Part shown: one piece after another, positions 55,103 through 63,893 of the stretch
Numbering within the stretch: the stretch's first letter is position 1
Layout of the letters: each line of letters opens with the position of its first letter
NCBI GenBank assembly: GCA_963800395.1
Contig: CAWDBD010000002.1
Span: forward strand, 1 to 64,000
Reading direction: 5' to 3'
DNA from: DASSBG01 sp963800395
GTDB lineage: Bacteria; Pseudomonadota; Gammaproteobacteria; Xanthomonadales; Rhodanobacteraceae
DNA length: 64,000 bases
The notes under the pieces: model-generated
What the model was told of the DNA's origin: nothing
What the model saw: only the letters and a program-made list of their open reading frames with translations
The model's database searches: none
Program-made: the position numbers and the translations under genes

Positions 55103-56383
55103 GTGTTGAAACGCTTTCTTTATACGCTGATCATGTACCTGGGCACGCCGATCATTCTGTATCGATTGGCGTCGCGTGGTTTGCGCTATCGCGACTATTT
55201 TTCGCGCTGGCGCGAGCGGTTCGGCTTCTTTCCCTCGCCCGGATTTTCCGACAGCATCTGGATCCACGCGGTATCCGTGGGAGAAGTCAACGCGGCAGTG
55301 CCGCTGATCGAGGCACTGATGGAGCGCCATGCCGGGCGTGACTTCGTGGTTACCACGATCACTCCGACCGGTTCCGAGCGAGTCGTGCAATTGTTCGGTG
55401 ACAGGGTATTTCATGTCTATCTGCCCTACGATCTGCCCGCGTCGGTACGTCGTTTTCTTGATCGCGTCAGGCCGCGCATGGCGGTCATTCTGGAAACTGA
55501 AATCTGGCCCAATCTTTACTTCGAGTGCGACGCACGCAAGATCCCTCTGGTGATCGTCAACGGGCGCCTGTCGGAGCGTTCGCTGCGCGGCTATCGGCCG
55601 GTCTGGTCGCTGGCGCGGTCAGCGCTGCGTCGGGCATGCGAAGTCGCTGCACAGTCGCATGCCGATGCGCGACGCTTCGAATTGCTGGGTGCTGAGCCTG
55701 AAAGCGTCACCATCGCCGGTAATCTCAAGTTCGACATGAGCGTGCCTGCACACTGGTTGACCGATGGTCTGGCCATGCGCAAGGCCTGGGGACTGGCGCG
55801 CCCGGTGTGGATTGCCGCAAGCACCCATGAGGGCGAGGAGCTGTCGATGTTCAAGGCGCACCTGGAAGTGCTGAAGCGCTTTCCCGACGCTCTGCTGCTG
55901 ATTGCACCACGCCATCCCGAGCGGTTCCGGGCGGTGGAGCAGACCGGGCGCCATCTTGGTTTCAATCTGGGTGTGCGCAGCGCAGACAAGGCGCCAGCAG
56001 CGGCCATGCAATGCTTCGTGATCGATACCATGGGCGAGCTGATGTCCTACTTTGCCAGCGTGGATGTAGCGTTCGTGGCCGGGTCGCTGGTACCGATCGG
56101 TGGTCATAACGTGCTCGAGCCGGCGGCCCTGGCCAAGCCGGTACTGGTGGGGCCATTTACCTTCAATTTTGCCGAGATTACCCGCACCCTGGTGAAGGGT
56201 GGCGGGGCGCTTCGGCTCAAGGATGCCAGCGGGCTGGGCGGCGCTGTCAGTGAGCTGCTGGCCGACGAGGATCGTCGTCAGCGCATGGGCATGGCCGCGC
56301 GCGAGGTGTTCGAGCGCGAGCGCGGGGCCGTCATTCGCACCATGCAGGTACTTGATCGCGTTTACGCGCAGACGGCGAGGTAG
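55103..56383 (+). CDS. waaA: 3-deoxy-D-manno-octulosonic acid transferase WaaA (KdtA)
   Basis: Adds Kdo to lipid A, an essential step of lipopolysaccharide synthesis. The 426-residue product has the GT30 layout: an N-terminal membrane anchor (LYTLIMYLGTPIILYRL), IWIHAVSVGEVNAA, VILETEIWPNLYFEC, NGRLSERSLRGY and, near the end, VPIGGHNVLEPAALAKPV. The start is GTG at 55103 or TTG at 55106, with GGAG 5 or 8 bases before; no ATG fits. The next gene is convergent and separated by a hairpin. Confidence 0.93.
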   Translation: MLKRFLYTLIMYLGTPIILYRLASRGLRYRDYFSRWRERFGFFPSPGFSDSIWIHAVSVGEVNAAVPLIEALMERHAGRDFVVTTITPTGSERVVQLFGDRVFHVYLPYDLPASVRRFLDRVRPRMAVILETEIWPNLYFECDARKIPLVIVNGRLSERSLRGYRPVWSLARSALRRACEVAAQSHADARRFELLGAEPESVTIAGNLKFDMSVPAHWLTDGLAMRKAWGLARPVWIAASTHEGEELSMFKAHLEVLKRFPDALLLIAPRHPERFRAVEQTGRHLGFNLGVRSADKAPAAAMQCFVIDTMGELMSYFASVDVAFVAGSLVPIGGHNVLEPAALAKPVLVGPFTFNFAEITRTLVKGGGALRLKDASGLGGAVSELLADEDRRQRMGMAAREVFERERGAVIRTMQVLDRVYAQTAR

Positions 56384-56497
56384 CGCCCATCCTGCCCGGG
56401 CAGGGTTTCATCGTGCGGGCTTTTCTGAAGGCGGCCGCGCCGGACGAGCGCGGAGGCTGCGGAGGCTGCCTGCCTGTGCGGCTGGGGGTGTGGCCTG

Positions 56498-56524
56498 GCG
56501 TGACCGGGGGCAGCCCGGTCACGC
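56498..56524. terminator. Hairpin between convergent waaA and tolC
   Basis: GCGTGACCGGG and CCCGGTCACGC form a perfect 11-bp stem with a GGCAG loop. No T-run on either side, so it would act as a barrier hairpin or stabilise 3' ends. Confidence 0.6.
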
Positions 56525-56533
56525 AGCACGGGA

Positions 56534-57940
56534 TCAGTCGGGGGTAACGAGCAGGGCGTTGACTGCCTTGAGGTCGTTGTAGTTGATGTCACCGGAAGAT
56601 TGCTTCAGCAGCAGCTTGTTGATGATGAAGTTGTGGCGGGCCAGGGAGTAGGCGCTGCGTGCCTGGAACAGCTGCTGCTGTCCGTTGAGCACGTCGATGA
56701 TGTTGCGTGAACCGACCTCGAAACCGGCTTGCGTTGCATCCAGGGCGCTCTTGGCGGAGATCACAGCCTGACGGCGCGCCTCGACCTCGCTGATTCCGGC
56801 GACCACCGAACGGAATGCGTTGCGGGTGTCGCGCGTCACCTGGCGACGATTCTGCTCCAGCAGGTCGTTGGCTGCATCGCGCTCGTAGATCGACTGGCGC
56901 ACGCGCGACTGGGTGGCGCCGCCGCTGAAGATGGGAATATTCAGGACCAGGCCCACCGATGTGGTTTCGCGATTGGAGTTGGTATGGATCGAGCCGCCGT
57001 AGCGTGCCGAGTTGAGATCGCTCCAGCCAGGGTTGCGGCTGTAGACCACCGAAGCGCCCAGGGTCGGCAGGTGTCCGGCCCGTGCTGCACTGATGCTGTG
57101 TTCTGCCGCATCCACCTGGTAGCGCTGTGCCAGTACCTGCGGGTTCTGTGCAAGGGCCTTGTCCACCCAGGCTTTCTGATTATTGGGACTGGGCGGATTC
57201 ATGGGCAGGTCTTCGCGCAAGGTTTCCAGTGTGCCGAAGGACTTGCCGGTGATCTGCGTCAGTGCCTCGCGAGCATCATCCAGTGCATTCTTGGTGTTGA
57301 TGACATTGGCGACCGCCGCATCGTGGTTGGCTTTCGCCTCGTTGACATCGGTGATGGCCGACAGCCCCACTTCATAACGTTGCTGGGCCTGGTCGAGCTG
57401 CTTGCTGAGCGCCTTTTCCTCGGCTTTGGCAAAGCTGAGGTTGTCATTGGCGGTCAGCACATCAAAGTAGGCTTGGGCAACCCGCACAATCAGGCTTTGC
57501 TCGGTGGCGCGGTATTGCTCGTTCTGCGCATCGGCCTGGGAATGGCTGGTCTTGAGATTGGCGTACTTGCTGAAATCAACCAGAGTCTGGTCGACCTGCC
57601 CGCGCAGCGTGGTGCCGTAGTCGTCGGAACTGGAAGTCACGGAAAATACCTGGAAATCCCCGCTGCCGGTGGCGTAGGGTTGGCTGCTTGAACTGTGGGT
57701 ATGGCTCTGGTTGTAGCTGTAGCTGCCGGTAATCTGCGGCAGCAACTGTGCCCGGGCCTGATTGACGCCCTCCGATGTTGCCAGCTTCTGCGCCTCGGCC
57801 TGGGCCAGGACGGGATCGGACTGTCTGGCCTGCTGGTAGACTTGCAGCAGATCTTCGGCGTGCGCCAGGCCAGGGCTGGCAGCAATGGCGGTGAGCATCG
57901 CAATGCTCAGCAGGGAAGGGCGTTTGAACAGGCTTTTCAT
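56534..57940 (-). CDS. tolC: TolC-family outer-membrane efflux channel
   Basis: The 468-residue product has a signal peptide (ending AHAED) and the two internally repeated halves of TolC, with long coiled-coil stretches (QAYFDVLTANDNLSFAKAEEKALSKQLDQAQQRYEVGLSAITDVNEAKA; SALDATQAGFEVGSRNIIDVLNGQQQLFQARSAYS, each shown in part). It forms the exit duct for type I secretion and tripartite efflux. The ATG has AAGGA about 9 bases upstream. It sits downstream of the Pcm-like gene. Confidence 0.92.
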   Translation of the reverse strand: MKSLFKRPSLLSIAMLTAIAASPGLAHAEDLLQVYQQARQSDPVLAQAEAQKLATSEGVNQARAQLLPQITGSYSYNQSHTHSSSSQPYATGSGDFQVFSVTSSSDDYGTTLRGQVDQTLVDFSKYANLKTSHSQADAQNEQYRATEQSLIVRVAQAYFDVLTANDNLSFAKAEEKALSKQLDQAQQRYEVGLSAITDVNEAKANHDAAVANVINTKNALDDAREALTQITGKSFGTLETLREDLPMNPPSPNNQKAWVDKALAQNPQVLAQRYQVDAAEHSISAARAGHLPTLGASVVYSRNPGWSDLNSARYGGSIHTNSNRETTSVGLVLNIPIFSGGATQSRVRQSIYERDAANDLLEQNRRQVTRDTRNAFRSVVAGISEVEARRQAVISAKSALDATQAGFEVGSRNIIDVLNGQQQLFQARSAYSLARHNFIINKLLLKQSSGDINYNDLKAVNALLVTPD

Positions 57941-57997
57941 GGCAAAGGGTCCTTGCGTCTTGGCATGCGCAAAAAAGCGCGCGACATGCTTGCTTTG

Positions 57998-58657
57998 TTA
58001 CACGGTGTAGTCGGCCCTGGGGCCGGCATGACTCAAATAGGGCAGGCTGGTATCGAACAGACTTTCGCGGCGGATCTGGCCGGACGGCGAGTTGCGCAAC
58101 AAGGATGCGCACATGATGGGTTGCCGGCCATGGATCACGAACATGCGCCCCTCGGGCGCAAGCCAGTCCCGCCAGTGAGCGGGTATCTCGGCTACGGCGC
58201 CGGTTACCACGATGGCATCGAAATGGCGATCGGGTTGCCATGACGTGACTGCGTCGGCGGTGTGCAGGCTGATGTTGGACAATCCCTGGCTGGCGAGCAC
58301 TGTACTGGCGCGCTGGGCAAAATCGTCACGCAATTCGAGGCTGGTCACATGCCCGGCGAGGTGCGCCAGGCAGGCGGTAATGAATCCGCTTCCGGTACCG
58401 ATCTCCAGAACCTGTTCGGCGGGCAGCAACTGCAAGGCCTGCAGCATGCGTCCCTCGACCACCGGTTTCATCATGGTCTCGCCATGGCCCAGCGGAATGG
58501 GCACATCGGCAAAGGCCATGGCACGCCATTGCGGGGGAACGAAAGCTTCCCGGGGCATGGCGGCCAGGGTGTCAAGCACCCGCATATCCACAACATCCCA
58601 GCCGCGAATCTGGTTGTCGACCATGTTGCTATGTGCTTGCTGGGTGACGGTGGTCAT
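57998..58657 (-). CDS. Protein-L-isoaspartate O-methyltransferase-like protein
   Basis: The 219-residue product has the Pcm N-terminal phrases HSNMVDNQIRGWDVVDMRV and FVPPQWRAMAFADVPIPLGHGETM, the SAM-binding LEIGTGSGFITACLA and DAIVVTGAVAEIP. Pcm repairs isoaspartyl damage; this short form next to tolC is common in Xanthomonadales and may have a different acceptor. It lies 57 bases upstream of tolC on the same strand and is probably cotranscribed with it. Confidence 0.85.
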   Translation of the reverse strand: MTTVTQQAHSNMVDNQIRGWDVVDMRVLDTLAAMPREAFVPPQWRAMAFADVPIPLGHGETMMKPVVEGRMLQALQLLPAEQVLEIGTGSGFITACLAHLAGHVTSLELRDDFAQRASTVLASQGLSNISLHTADAVTSWQPDRHFDAIVVTGAVAEIPAHWRDWLAPEGRMFVIHGRQPIMCASLLRNSPSGQIRRESLFDTSLPYLSHAGPRADYTV

Positions 58658-58873
58658 GGGCTGCTACCTTGAAAGTGGATGTTACCAGCGCAGTATGGCG
58701 CATGCTGCCTTTCGTCACGCCGACAATCGGCCTGATGGTAGCCAGGCTCGAACTTCCGCGGCGTGGCTTGCGATGGCGGGCGCCTGATCTGCGGCAGGCT
58801 TCTGCGTGACCATGATCGTCAAGGTACCAATTATATCGTAGTGCCGAAAGTCACCACGGCCGAATGACGCGTG

Positions 58874-59212
58874 TCACGGGTGTTGGCTTGCTGCCGCGCC
58901 GGTCATGGTCATGGCTACCGACCCGCGCTCGACATTGGCCGGTGGTGCAGCGTGGCCGAGACTGGTCGTCAGGCGCTCGATGCGTGCACTCATCATCATC
59001 TCGCCATTCTGGCGTGCCGCATACAGCAGACAGTCAAGCCATTTCATCAAGCGCAGCCACTCGCTGCGGGGAAGGGTCTGCAGGGTCTTGCGTGTCGCCA
59101 TGACCGACAGATGAGCATCGGGGTGCTGTTCCAGCCATTGCGCCAGCGCCCGCTGGCAACGCTTGAATGGCCAACTGAGGACGAGTTCGGACAGGGCAGC
59201 TTGTTCGGGCAT
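58874..59212 (-). CDS. Small hypothetical protein divergent from a TetR regulator
   Basis: The 112-residue product (MPEQAALSELVLSWPFKRCQRALAQWLEQHP... RSEWLRLMKWLDCLLYAARQNGEMMM) is mostly helical and soluble. I do not recognise a family. It diverges from the TetR gene across a 72- to 84-base gap that contains the operator-like palindrome, so it may be a target of that regulator. The open frame continues upstream through the intergenic region, which argues the real start is 59212. Confidence 0.5.
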   Translation of the reverse strand: MPEQAALSELVLSWPFKRCQRALAQWLEQHPDAHLSVMATRKTLQTLPRSEWLRLMKWLDCLLYAARQNGEMMMSARIERLTTSLGHAAPPANVERGSVAMTMTGAAASQHP

Positions 59213-59226
59213 GATTGCTTGGCCGT

Positions 59227-59258
59227 TATTGGATAATAAATGAACTAACGCGTATAAT
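59227..59258 (+). promoter_or_regulatory. TetR-gene promoter with overlapping palindrome
   Basis: TTGGAT (59229-59234) and TATAAT (59253-59258) are spaced by 18 bases and fit a sigma-70 promoter for the TetR gene. TTATT-GGAT-AATAA (59227-59240) is an inverted repeat over the -35 region, a plausible operator for autoregulation. The whole gap is notably AT-rich. Confidence 0.5.
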
Positions 59259-59296
59259 AATGTCTTTCCGCAGCAATGTGAAGCGTGACTTCCGAC

Positions 59297-59950
59297 ATGC
59301 CATCTGTAGCAAAACATCCCGGGCCGGGGCGGCCCAAGGACATGGAGAAACACGCCGCCATCCTGAGTGCAGCCAAGCAGCTGTTTGGTGAGCGTGGCTA
59401 TGCCGGTACCAGCATGGATGCCGTGGCCAGTATGGCCTCGGTGTCCAAACTCACCGTGTACAGCCACTTTGGCGACAAGGACACGCTGTTTCGGGCCGCA
59501 GTACGTGCGCGCTGCACGGAGCTGTTCCCCGATGATCTGTATCTGACTGATGAGACAACCAGCGTCGACAAGGCGCTACTCACGATTGCCCGCCATCACG
59601 CGCAGCTCATGACCAGCCAGGAGTCGGTTGGCATCTGGCGCGCCATCAGCAGTGACCGCTCCGGCCACGGTCCACAGTTGGGGCGGCTGTTGTGGGAGGA
59701 GGGGCCGCAACGCGTGCATGCTCTGCTGGACGATTTTCTGGCCAGCCTTGCTCGTCAGGGCAAGCTCAGCGTTGAGGACACGGGGCGTGCGGCCACCCAG
59801 TTCATGGCCCTGCTCAAGGGTGATCTGCACCTCAAGCGCATGGTGGGGTGCGAGGAGGCGGATTGCTCCCGTTTCGAAGCCGAGGTGCAGGAAAATGCCG
59901 AAGCGGCAGTCGAGATGTTCTTGCGCGCCTATCGCCCGGTCCAGAGCTGA
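59297..59950 (+). CDS. TetR/AcrR family transcriptional regulator
   Basis: The 217-residue product has the N-terminal helix-turn-helix (AAKQLFGERGYAGTSMDAVASMASVSKLTVYSHFGDKDTLFRAAV, in part), with the GYAGTSMDAVA recognition region and YSHFGDKDTLF end that define the family. The C-terminal ligand domain (TAVEMFLRAYRP-type end) is unassigned. A GTG at 59285 is an alternative start. It may control the divergent small gene and, by proximity, tolC. A strong terminator follows. Confidence 0.88.
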   Translation: MPSVAKHPGPGRPKDMEKHAAILSAAKQLFGERGYAGTSMDAVASMASVSKLTVYSHFGDKDTLFRAAVRARCTELFPDDLYLTDETTSVDKALLTIARHHAQLMTSQESVGIWRAISSDRSGHGPQLGRLLWEEGPQRVHALLDDFLASLARQGKLSVEDTGRAATQFMALLKGDLHLKRMVGCEEADCSRFEAEVQENAEAAVEMFLRAYRPVQS

Positions 59951-59976
59951 ACAGGTGGCCTGAATTCGATCATGGC

Positions 59977-60013
59977 AAAAAAAGACCCTGCGCAGCGCGG
60001 GGTCTTTTTTTTT
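59977..60013. terminator. Bidirectional Rho-independent terminator
   Basis: AAAGACCC(T)GCG and GCG(C)GGGTCTTT form a stem around a CAGC-like loop, flanked by a run of seven As on the left and nine Ts on the right. It can terminate both the TetR gene and the convergent beta-helix gene. Confidence 0.9.
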
Positions 60014-60061
60014 GGCTGATGTCGCTCCGGGCGTCGCCCGTAGTGCAGCGAGCGCCCCGAA

Positions 60062-61699
60062 TCAGGCGCTATTCGAGATGCCGGCCTGTTTGCGCCGCCG
60101 TGCCACTGCCAGCCCGGCCAGGCCGAGCAGGACGCCGAGGCCCAGACGGCCGGGGTCGCCCAGCGCAGGTACCGCCGCAAACGGCGGGACTGGCGGGGCA
60201 GCGCCTGAAGCTTCCGTGGCGCCGATATCGACCGTGCCATTGATCACGCGCGGGAAGCCGGCGCCGCGCTGGTCATTGTTGGGCGGACCCGTGAATGCCG
60301 GATCGCCGGCGTCGATCAGCGGGCTGCCGGCCTGTGGCAACTGCGTCAGCGTGGGGCCGCCATTGTTGGTCAGTGCGCCCAGCATCGGATTCTGGTTGAA
60401 GATGTTGCCGCCGTTGTCAACAATCGTCGCGCTGCCTGCATCCTGAATCAGCGAGTGGTCAGTGAAGATGCCGTAGGAGTTTGTCATGACATCCGGATTT
60501 GAGCCGTTGCTTGTGGAATTCCCTGCGACTACCGTGTTCGAGAGCGTTAGGCCGGAGTAGGAGTAATTGGCTGATTGGCTGATGCCGCCGCCGTCGTCAG
60601 TGGCTCTATTGCCGGTGATGGTGCTGTTGGTAACGCGCGTGCCCGAATACGCTCCATGCAGATACAGACCACCGCCATACACGTCGGCGGTGTTGTTCGC
60701 GATCGTGCTGTTGCTGATGTGGGCCTCGGTGTGGCGAACGAACACGCCCCCGGCGTTGTAGTAGCTGTGGTTGCCGGTGATGGTCGAGTCGGTGATAGTC
60801 AGGATGTTGTTGTTGTCGTTATGGACAAGTACGCCGCCACCGCCGTATTCGCCGTCGGTAAAGGCGACATTGTTCGAGATGGTGCTGCGCTGGATGGTAA
60901 TTGCCGACTGGGTGGTGGCAACGCCTCCGCCATAGTAGGCCCTGTTGCCCGTAACCGTGGAGTCGGTGACCAGCAGGCTGGCGTATTTGCCGGCGATTGA
61001 GATGCCGCCGCCGTGATCGTAGGCCGTGTTGCCGCTCACCACGCACTGACTGACCGTGAGGTCGGTGTCGTAGCCAAATATGCCGCCGCCGTTGGTGGCA
61101 TGGCCGCCGCTTATGGTGAGTCCGGAGATGCTGACCGTGGAGCTGGCCAGTGCCTGCTGCGTTGTCGCGGTTCCGGCTGCCACACCCGGCGCTTGCGAGG
61201 TGTCGATGGTGAAGACGCCGCCGGTGCCGCCACCGTAGTAGTAGCCTCCTCCCTGGGTGGCATTGCCACCGCCGTTGCGCTCGCCCTTGCCGTGATGTGT
61301 GTGGCCGGCGTGCGTCGCCCCTAGCGTGACAATGCCGCTGCCGTTGACGGTCAGCACCGAGGCGCCCGGCCCCTGGATGTCGACGTCATCGGTGATCAGC
61401 AGCGAGGTGGTGGTCAGGTTGATGGTGCCAGTGACGCTGGAGTTGAAGGTGACGATGTCAGCACCGGGGTTTGCGTTGGCCTGATCGATGGCGTCACGCA
61501 GGCTGCCACTGCCGCTGTCATTGTTGTTGCTGACCGGATAGGTAGCTGCCAGTGCCGCCGGTGAGAGCAGTGCTCCGGCTGACAGCAGCATGGCGCCGGG
61601 CAGTGCCCGGGTCACGGCCGCAACCAGCGGTCGTGGCGAAAATTGGCGCGCAGCGGCATGCTGCAAGGTTACGGCGTCATCCGACCGGTGCTTGGTCAT
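60062..61699 (-). CDS. Secreted right-handed beta-helix protein with C-terminal sorting signal
   Basis: The 545-residue product has an N-terminal signal region and then 'SLRDAIDQANANPGADIVTF', typical of choice-of-anchor/polymorphic outer-membrane repeat proteins. Repeated rungs of a right-handed parallel beta-helix follow (TDSTVTGNRAYYGGGV, SNSTIANNTADVYGGGLYL, TNSTITGNRATDDGGGI). After SPLIDAGDPAFTG the protein ends VPALGDPGRLGLGVLLGLAGLAVARRRK, a motif-hydrophobic-basic tail like IPTL/PEP-CTERM signals. The start at 61699 has AAGGGGG upstream. It is likely surface-exposed or sorted to the outer membrane. Confidence 0.82.
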   Translation of the reverse strand: MTKHRSDDAVTLQHAAARQFSPRPLVAAVTRALPGAMLLSAGALLSPAALAATYPVSNNNDSGSGSLRDAIDQANANPGADIVTFNSSVTGTINLTTTSLLITDDVDIQGPGASVLTVNGSGIVTLGATHAGHTHHGKGERNGGGNATQGGGYYYGGGTGGVFTIDTSQAPGVAAGTATTQQALASSTVSISGLTISGGHATNGGGIFGYDTDLTVSQCVVSGNTAYDHGGGISIAGKYASLLVTDSTVTGNRAYYGGGVATTQSAITIQRSTISNNVAFTDGEYGGGGVLVHNDNNNILTITDSTITGNHSYYNAGGVFVRHTEAHISNSTIANNTADVYGGGLYLHGAYSGTRVTNSTITGNRATDDGGGISQSANYSYSGLTLSNTVVAGNSTSNGSNPDVMTNSYGIFTDHSLIQDAGSATIVDNGGNIFNQNPMLGALTNNGGPTLTQLPQAGSPLIDAGDPAFTGPPNNDQRGAGFPRVINGTVDIGATEASGAAPPVPPFAAVPALGDPGRLGLGVLLGLAGLAVARRRKQAGISNSA

Positions 61700-61914
61700 G
61701 CTGAATTCCCCCTTGATTCGCTGAGCGACCGAATTCGGCAAAGTGCAGACCGGTCATCGCATTGACCTCAGAGAATACTCATAGTGATGTCTTTGCGCAA
61801 TGGGCTGCATGGCCGGGGATGTCACCCTGCAGTCTCGGTAATGGCGTTTACCTGCGCCAGCACGCGAGCGGGATTGGGTTATGCTGGCGCCATCATCCGG
61901 GATGAAATGTAGCC

Positions 61915-63807
61915 ATGCAGCTTGCCAGTGCCTTCGTGAAATTGCCCATCGGATTCGACGCAGAGCGACTGCGCCGGGAAATCGAAGCGCTGGGGGAGTC
62001 GGTGTGGCGACCGCATCCGCAGGGTTTCGAGGGCAACGACGCCTTGCCGCTGGTGGCCGCATACGGCGATCCCGACGACGATGCCACCGCCGGTCCCATG
62101 CGGGCCACGCCCGCGCTGGAGGCATGTCCGTATCTGCGCCAGGTCATGGCGAGCTTCCGTTCCAGCATCGGCCGCAGTCGGCTGATGCGCATCGTGGGCG
62201 AGGGCCAGGTTCTCCAGCACGCGGATATCAGCTACTACTGGTGGGAGCGGGTGCGGGTGCACGTGCCACTGGTCACGACGCCGGACGTGATGTTTCATTG
62301 CGGCGACCAGTCCGTGCACATGGATACCGGCGAATGTTGGATCTTCGATACCTGGCGGGCGCATACGGTACGCAATCCGGAGCCTACGGCGCGCATCCAC
62401 CTGGTGATCGATACGCCGGGCTCGGCGCATTTTTGGCAGATGGTTGCTCGCGGCTGGGATCCGAACGCAGGGAACGCAGCGGCAAATCCGCCCGAGGCCG
62501 TGCCGTATGATCAAGGCCAGGATCCCAGGCTGGCATTCGAGCAGCACAATCGGCCGCAAGTCATGACTCCCTGGGAACTTGCCACGATCGTGGCCTGGCT
62601 GGAAGCGGAAATGGACCGTGATCCGGCGGTCGATACCTCGCATCTGCACCCGCTGCGCATGGCGCTGGCTGCACTGTGCCAGGACTGGCGCTCGCTGTGG
62701 GGCGCCAATGGCGATGCCCGGCAGGCGGTGCCGACCTATCGGATACTGCTCAAGCGGCTGGTCTCAAGCCTGGAAAACATCGACCCCGATATCCGTTTCA
62801 GCAATGGTGTGTCTATTCCCAATGCCGTTTCCAGCCTGGTGCTGGAAGCCGCACTGCTGGCCGACAGTGGGCAGGCACGCACCCGTGGCGCCCGGCCAAG
62901 CGGTCCCAGGCGACGACTGCGCCATCCGGTGTTCGTGGTCAACCCGCCGCGTTCGGGGTCGACCTTGCTGTTCGAGACGCTGGCGCAGGCCCCGGGCCTG
63001 CTGACCACCGGCGACGAGAGCCACCAGCTGATCGAGAGTATCCCGGGGCTGTCGCCGGCCGCGCGTCAGTGGGCGTCCAACCGGCTCGAGGCTGCCGATG
63101 CCGATCGTGCCACCGCGCGGGCTTTGGCTGCAGCCTTCGTTGAACGCCTGCGGGACCGCGATGGCAATCCGCCGCCAGGCAAAGGCACGTTGCGTCTGCT
63201 GGAAAAGACACCCAAGAACGTGCTGCGCGTGCCGTTCTTTGCCGAAGCCTTTCCCGATTCGCTGTTCGTGTACCTGTACCGTGATCCGCGCGAGACCATC
63301 AGCAGCATGCTCGATGCCTGGCGCAGTGGCCGGTTTGTCACCTACCCGAACCTGCCCGGTTGGGACGGCCCGCCATGGTCGCTGCTGCTGGTGCCGGGCT
63401 GGCAGCATCTGAACGGGCGGACGCTGCCGGAGATCGTGGCGCTGCAGTGGGCCGCCAGTGTCGAGATCGTGCTGGAGGATCTGAAGAAGCTGCCGCCGGA
63501 TCGGTGGTGCGTAGCCAGTTACAGCGAGCTGATCGATGAGCCGCAGCAGGAGATCGAGCGACTATGCAGCTTCCTGGGGCTGAAATGGGGTCAGCAACTG
63601 GAATCGCCGCTGCCACTGTCGCGCTACACGCTGGGTGCGCCCGATCCGGACAAGTGGAAGCACAATGCTGCGGACCTGGATATCGCCCTGCCTCTGGTCG
63701 AGAAAACCGTGGCCAAGGCACGCGAAGTCTTCGCGCGGCCGCCGCAAGACCAGGCGGTCGAACGGCAGTCAGAAACAGAAACAGCGCAACCACAAGCCGA
63801 CGAGTAG
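61915..63807 (+). CDS. Aspartyl/asparaginyl beta-hydroxylase fused to a sulfotransferase
   Basis: The 630-residue product joins two enzymes. Residues about 80-170 resemble an Asp/Asn beta-hydroxylase (2-oxoglutarate- and iron-dependent): RVHVPLVT with His116, HMDTGECWIFDTWRAHTVRN with His150, and RIHLVID with Arg160. After a helical linker, residues about 338-580 resemble a sulfotransferase with the PAPS loop PPRSGST (344-350) and YLYRDPRETISSMLDAW for the 3'-phosphate. Fusion of the two is unusual to me; a modification pathway for a peptide or protein substrate is possible. No signal peptide is visible. It is divergent from the beta-helix gene with a 215-base gap that shows no other feature. 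Confidence 0.8.
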   Translation: MQLASAFVKLPIGFDAERLRREIEALGESVWRPHPQGFEGNDALPLVAAYGDPDDDATAGPMRATPALEACPYLRQVMASFRSSIGRSRLMRIVGEGQVLQHADISYYWWERVRVHVPLVTTPDVMFHCGDQSVHMDTGECWIFDTWRAHTVRNPEPTARIHLVIDTPGSAHFWQMVARGWDPNAGNAAANPPEAVPYDQGQDPRLAFEQHNRPQVMTPWELATIVAWLEAEMDRDPAVDTSHLHPLRMALAALCQDWRSLWGANGDARQAVPTYRILLKRLVSSLENIDPDIRFSNGVSIPNAVSSLVLEAALLADSGQARTRGARPSGPRRRLRHPVFVVNPPRSGSTLLFETLAQAPGLLTTGDESHQLIESIPGLSPAARQWASNRLEAADADRATARALAAAFVERLRDRDGNPPPGKGTLRLLEKTPKNVLRVPFFAEAFPDSLFVYLYRDPRETISSMLDAWRSGRFVTYPNLPGWDGPPWSLLLVPGWQHLNGRTLPEIVALQWAASVEIVLEDLKKLPPDRWCVASYSELIDEPQQEIERLCSFLGLKWGQQLESPLPLSRYTLGAPDPDKWKHNAADLDIALPLVEKTVAKAREVFARPPQDQAVERQSETETAQPQADE

Positions 63808-63893
63808 GCCGCAACTGCTCGGCCGCTCACCCTGGTGCCCGAGTGGCTCACTGCAATCAAGGCGAAGTCACCAGCAACGGAGGCTGAGGGGCA

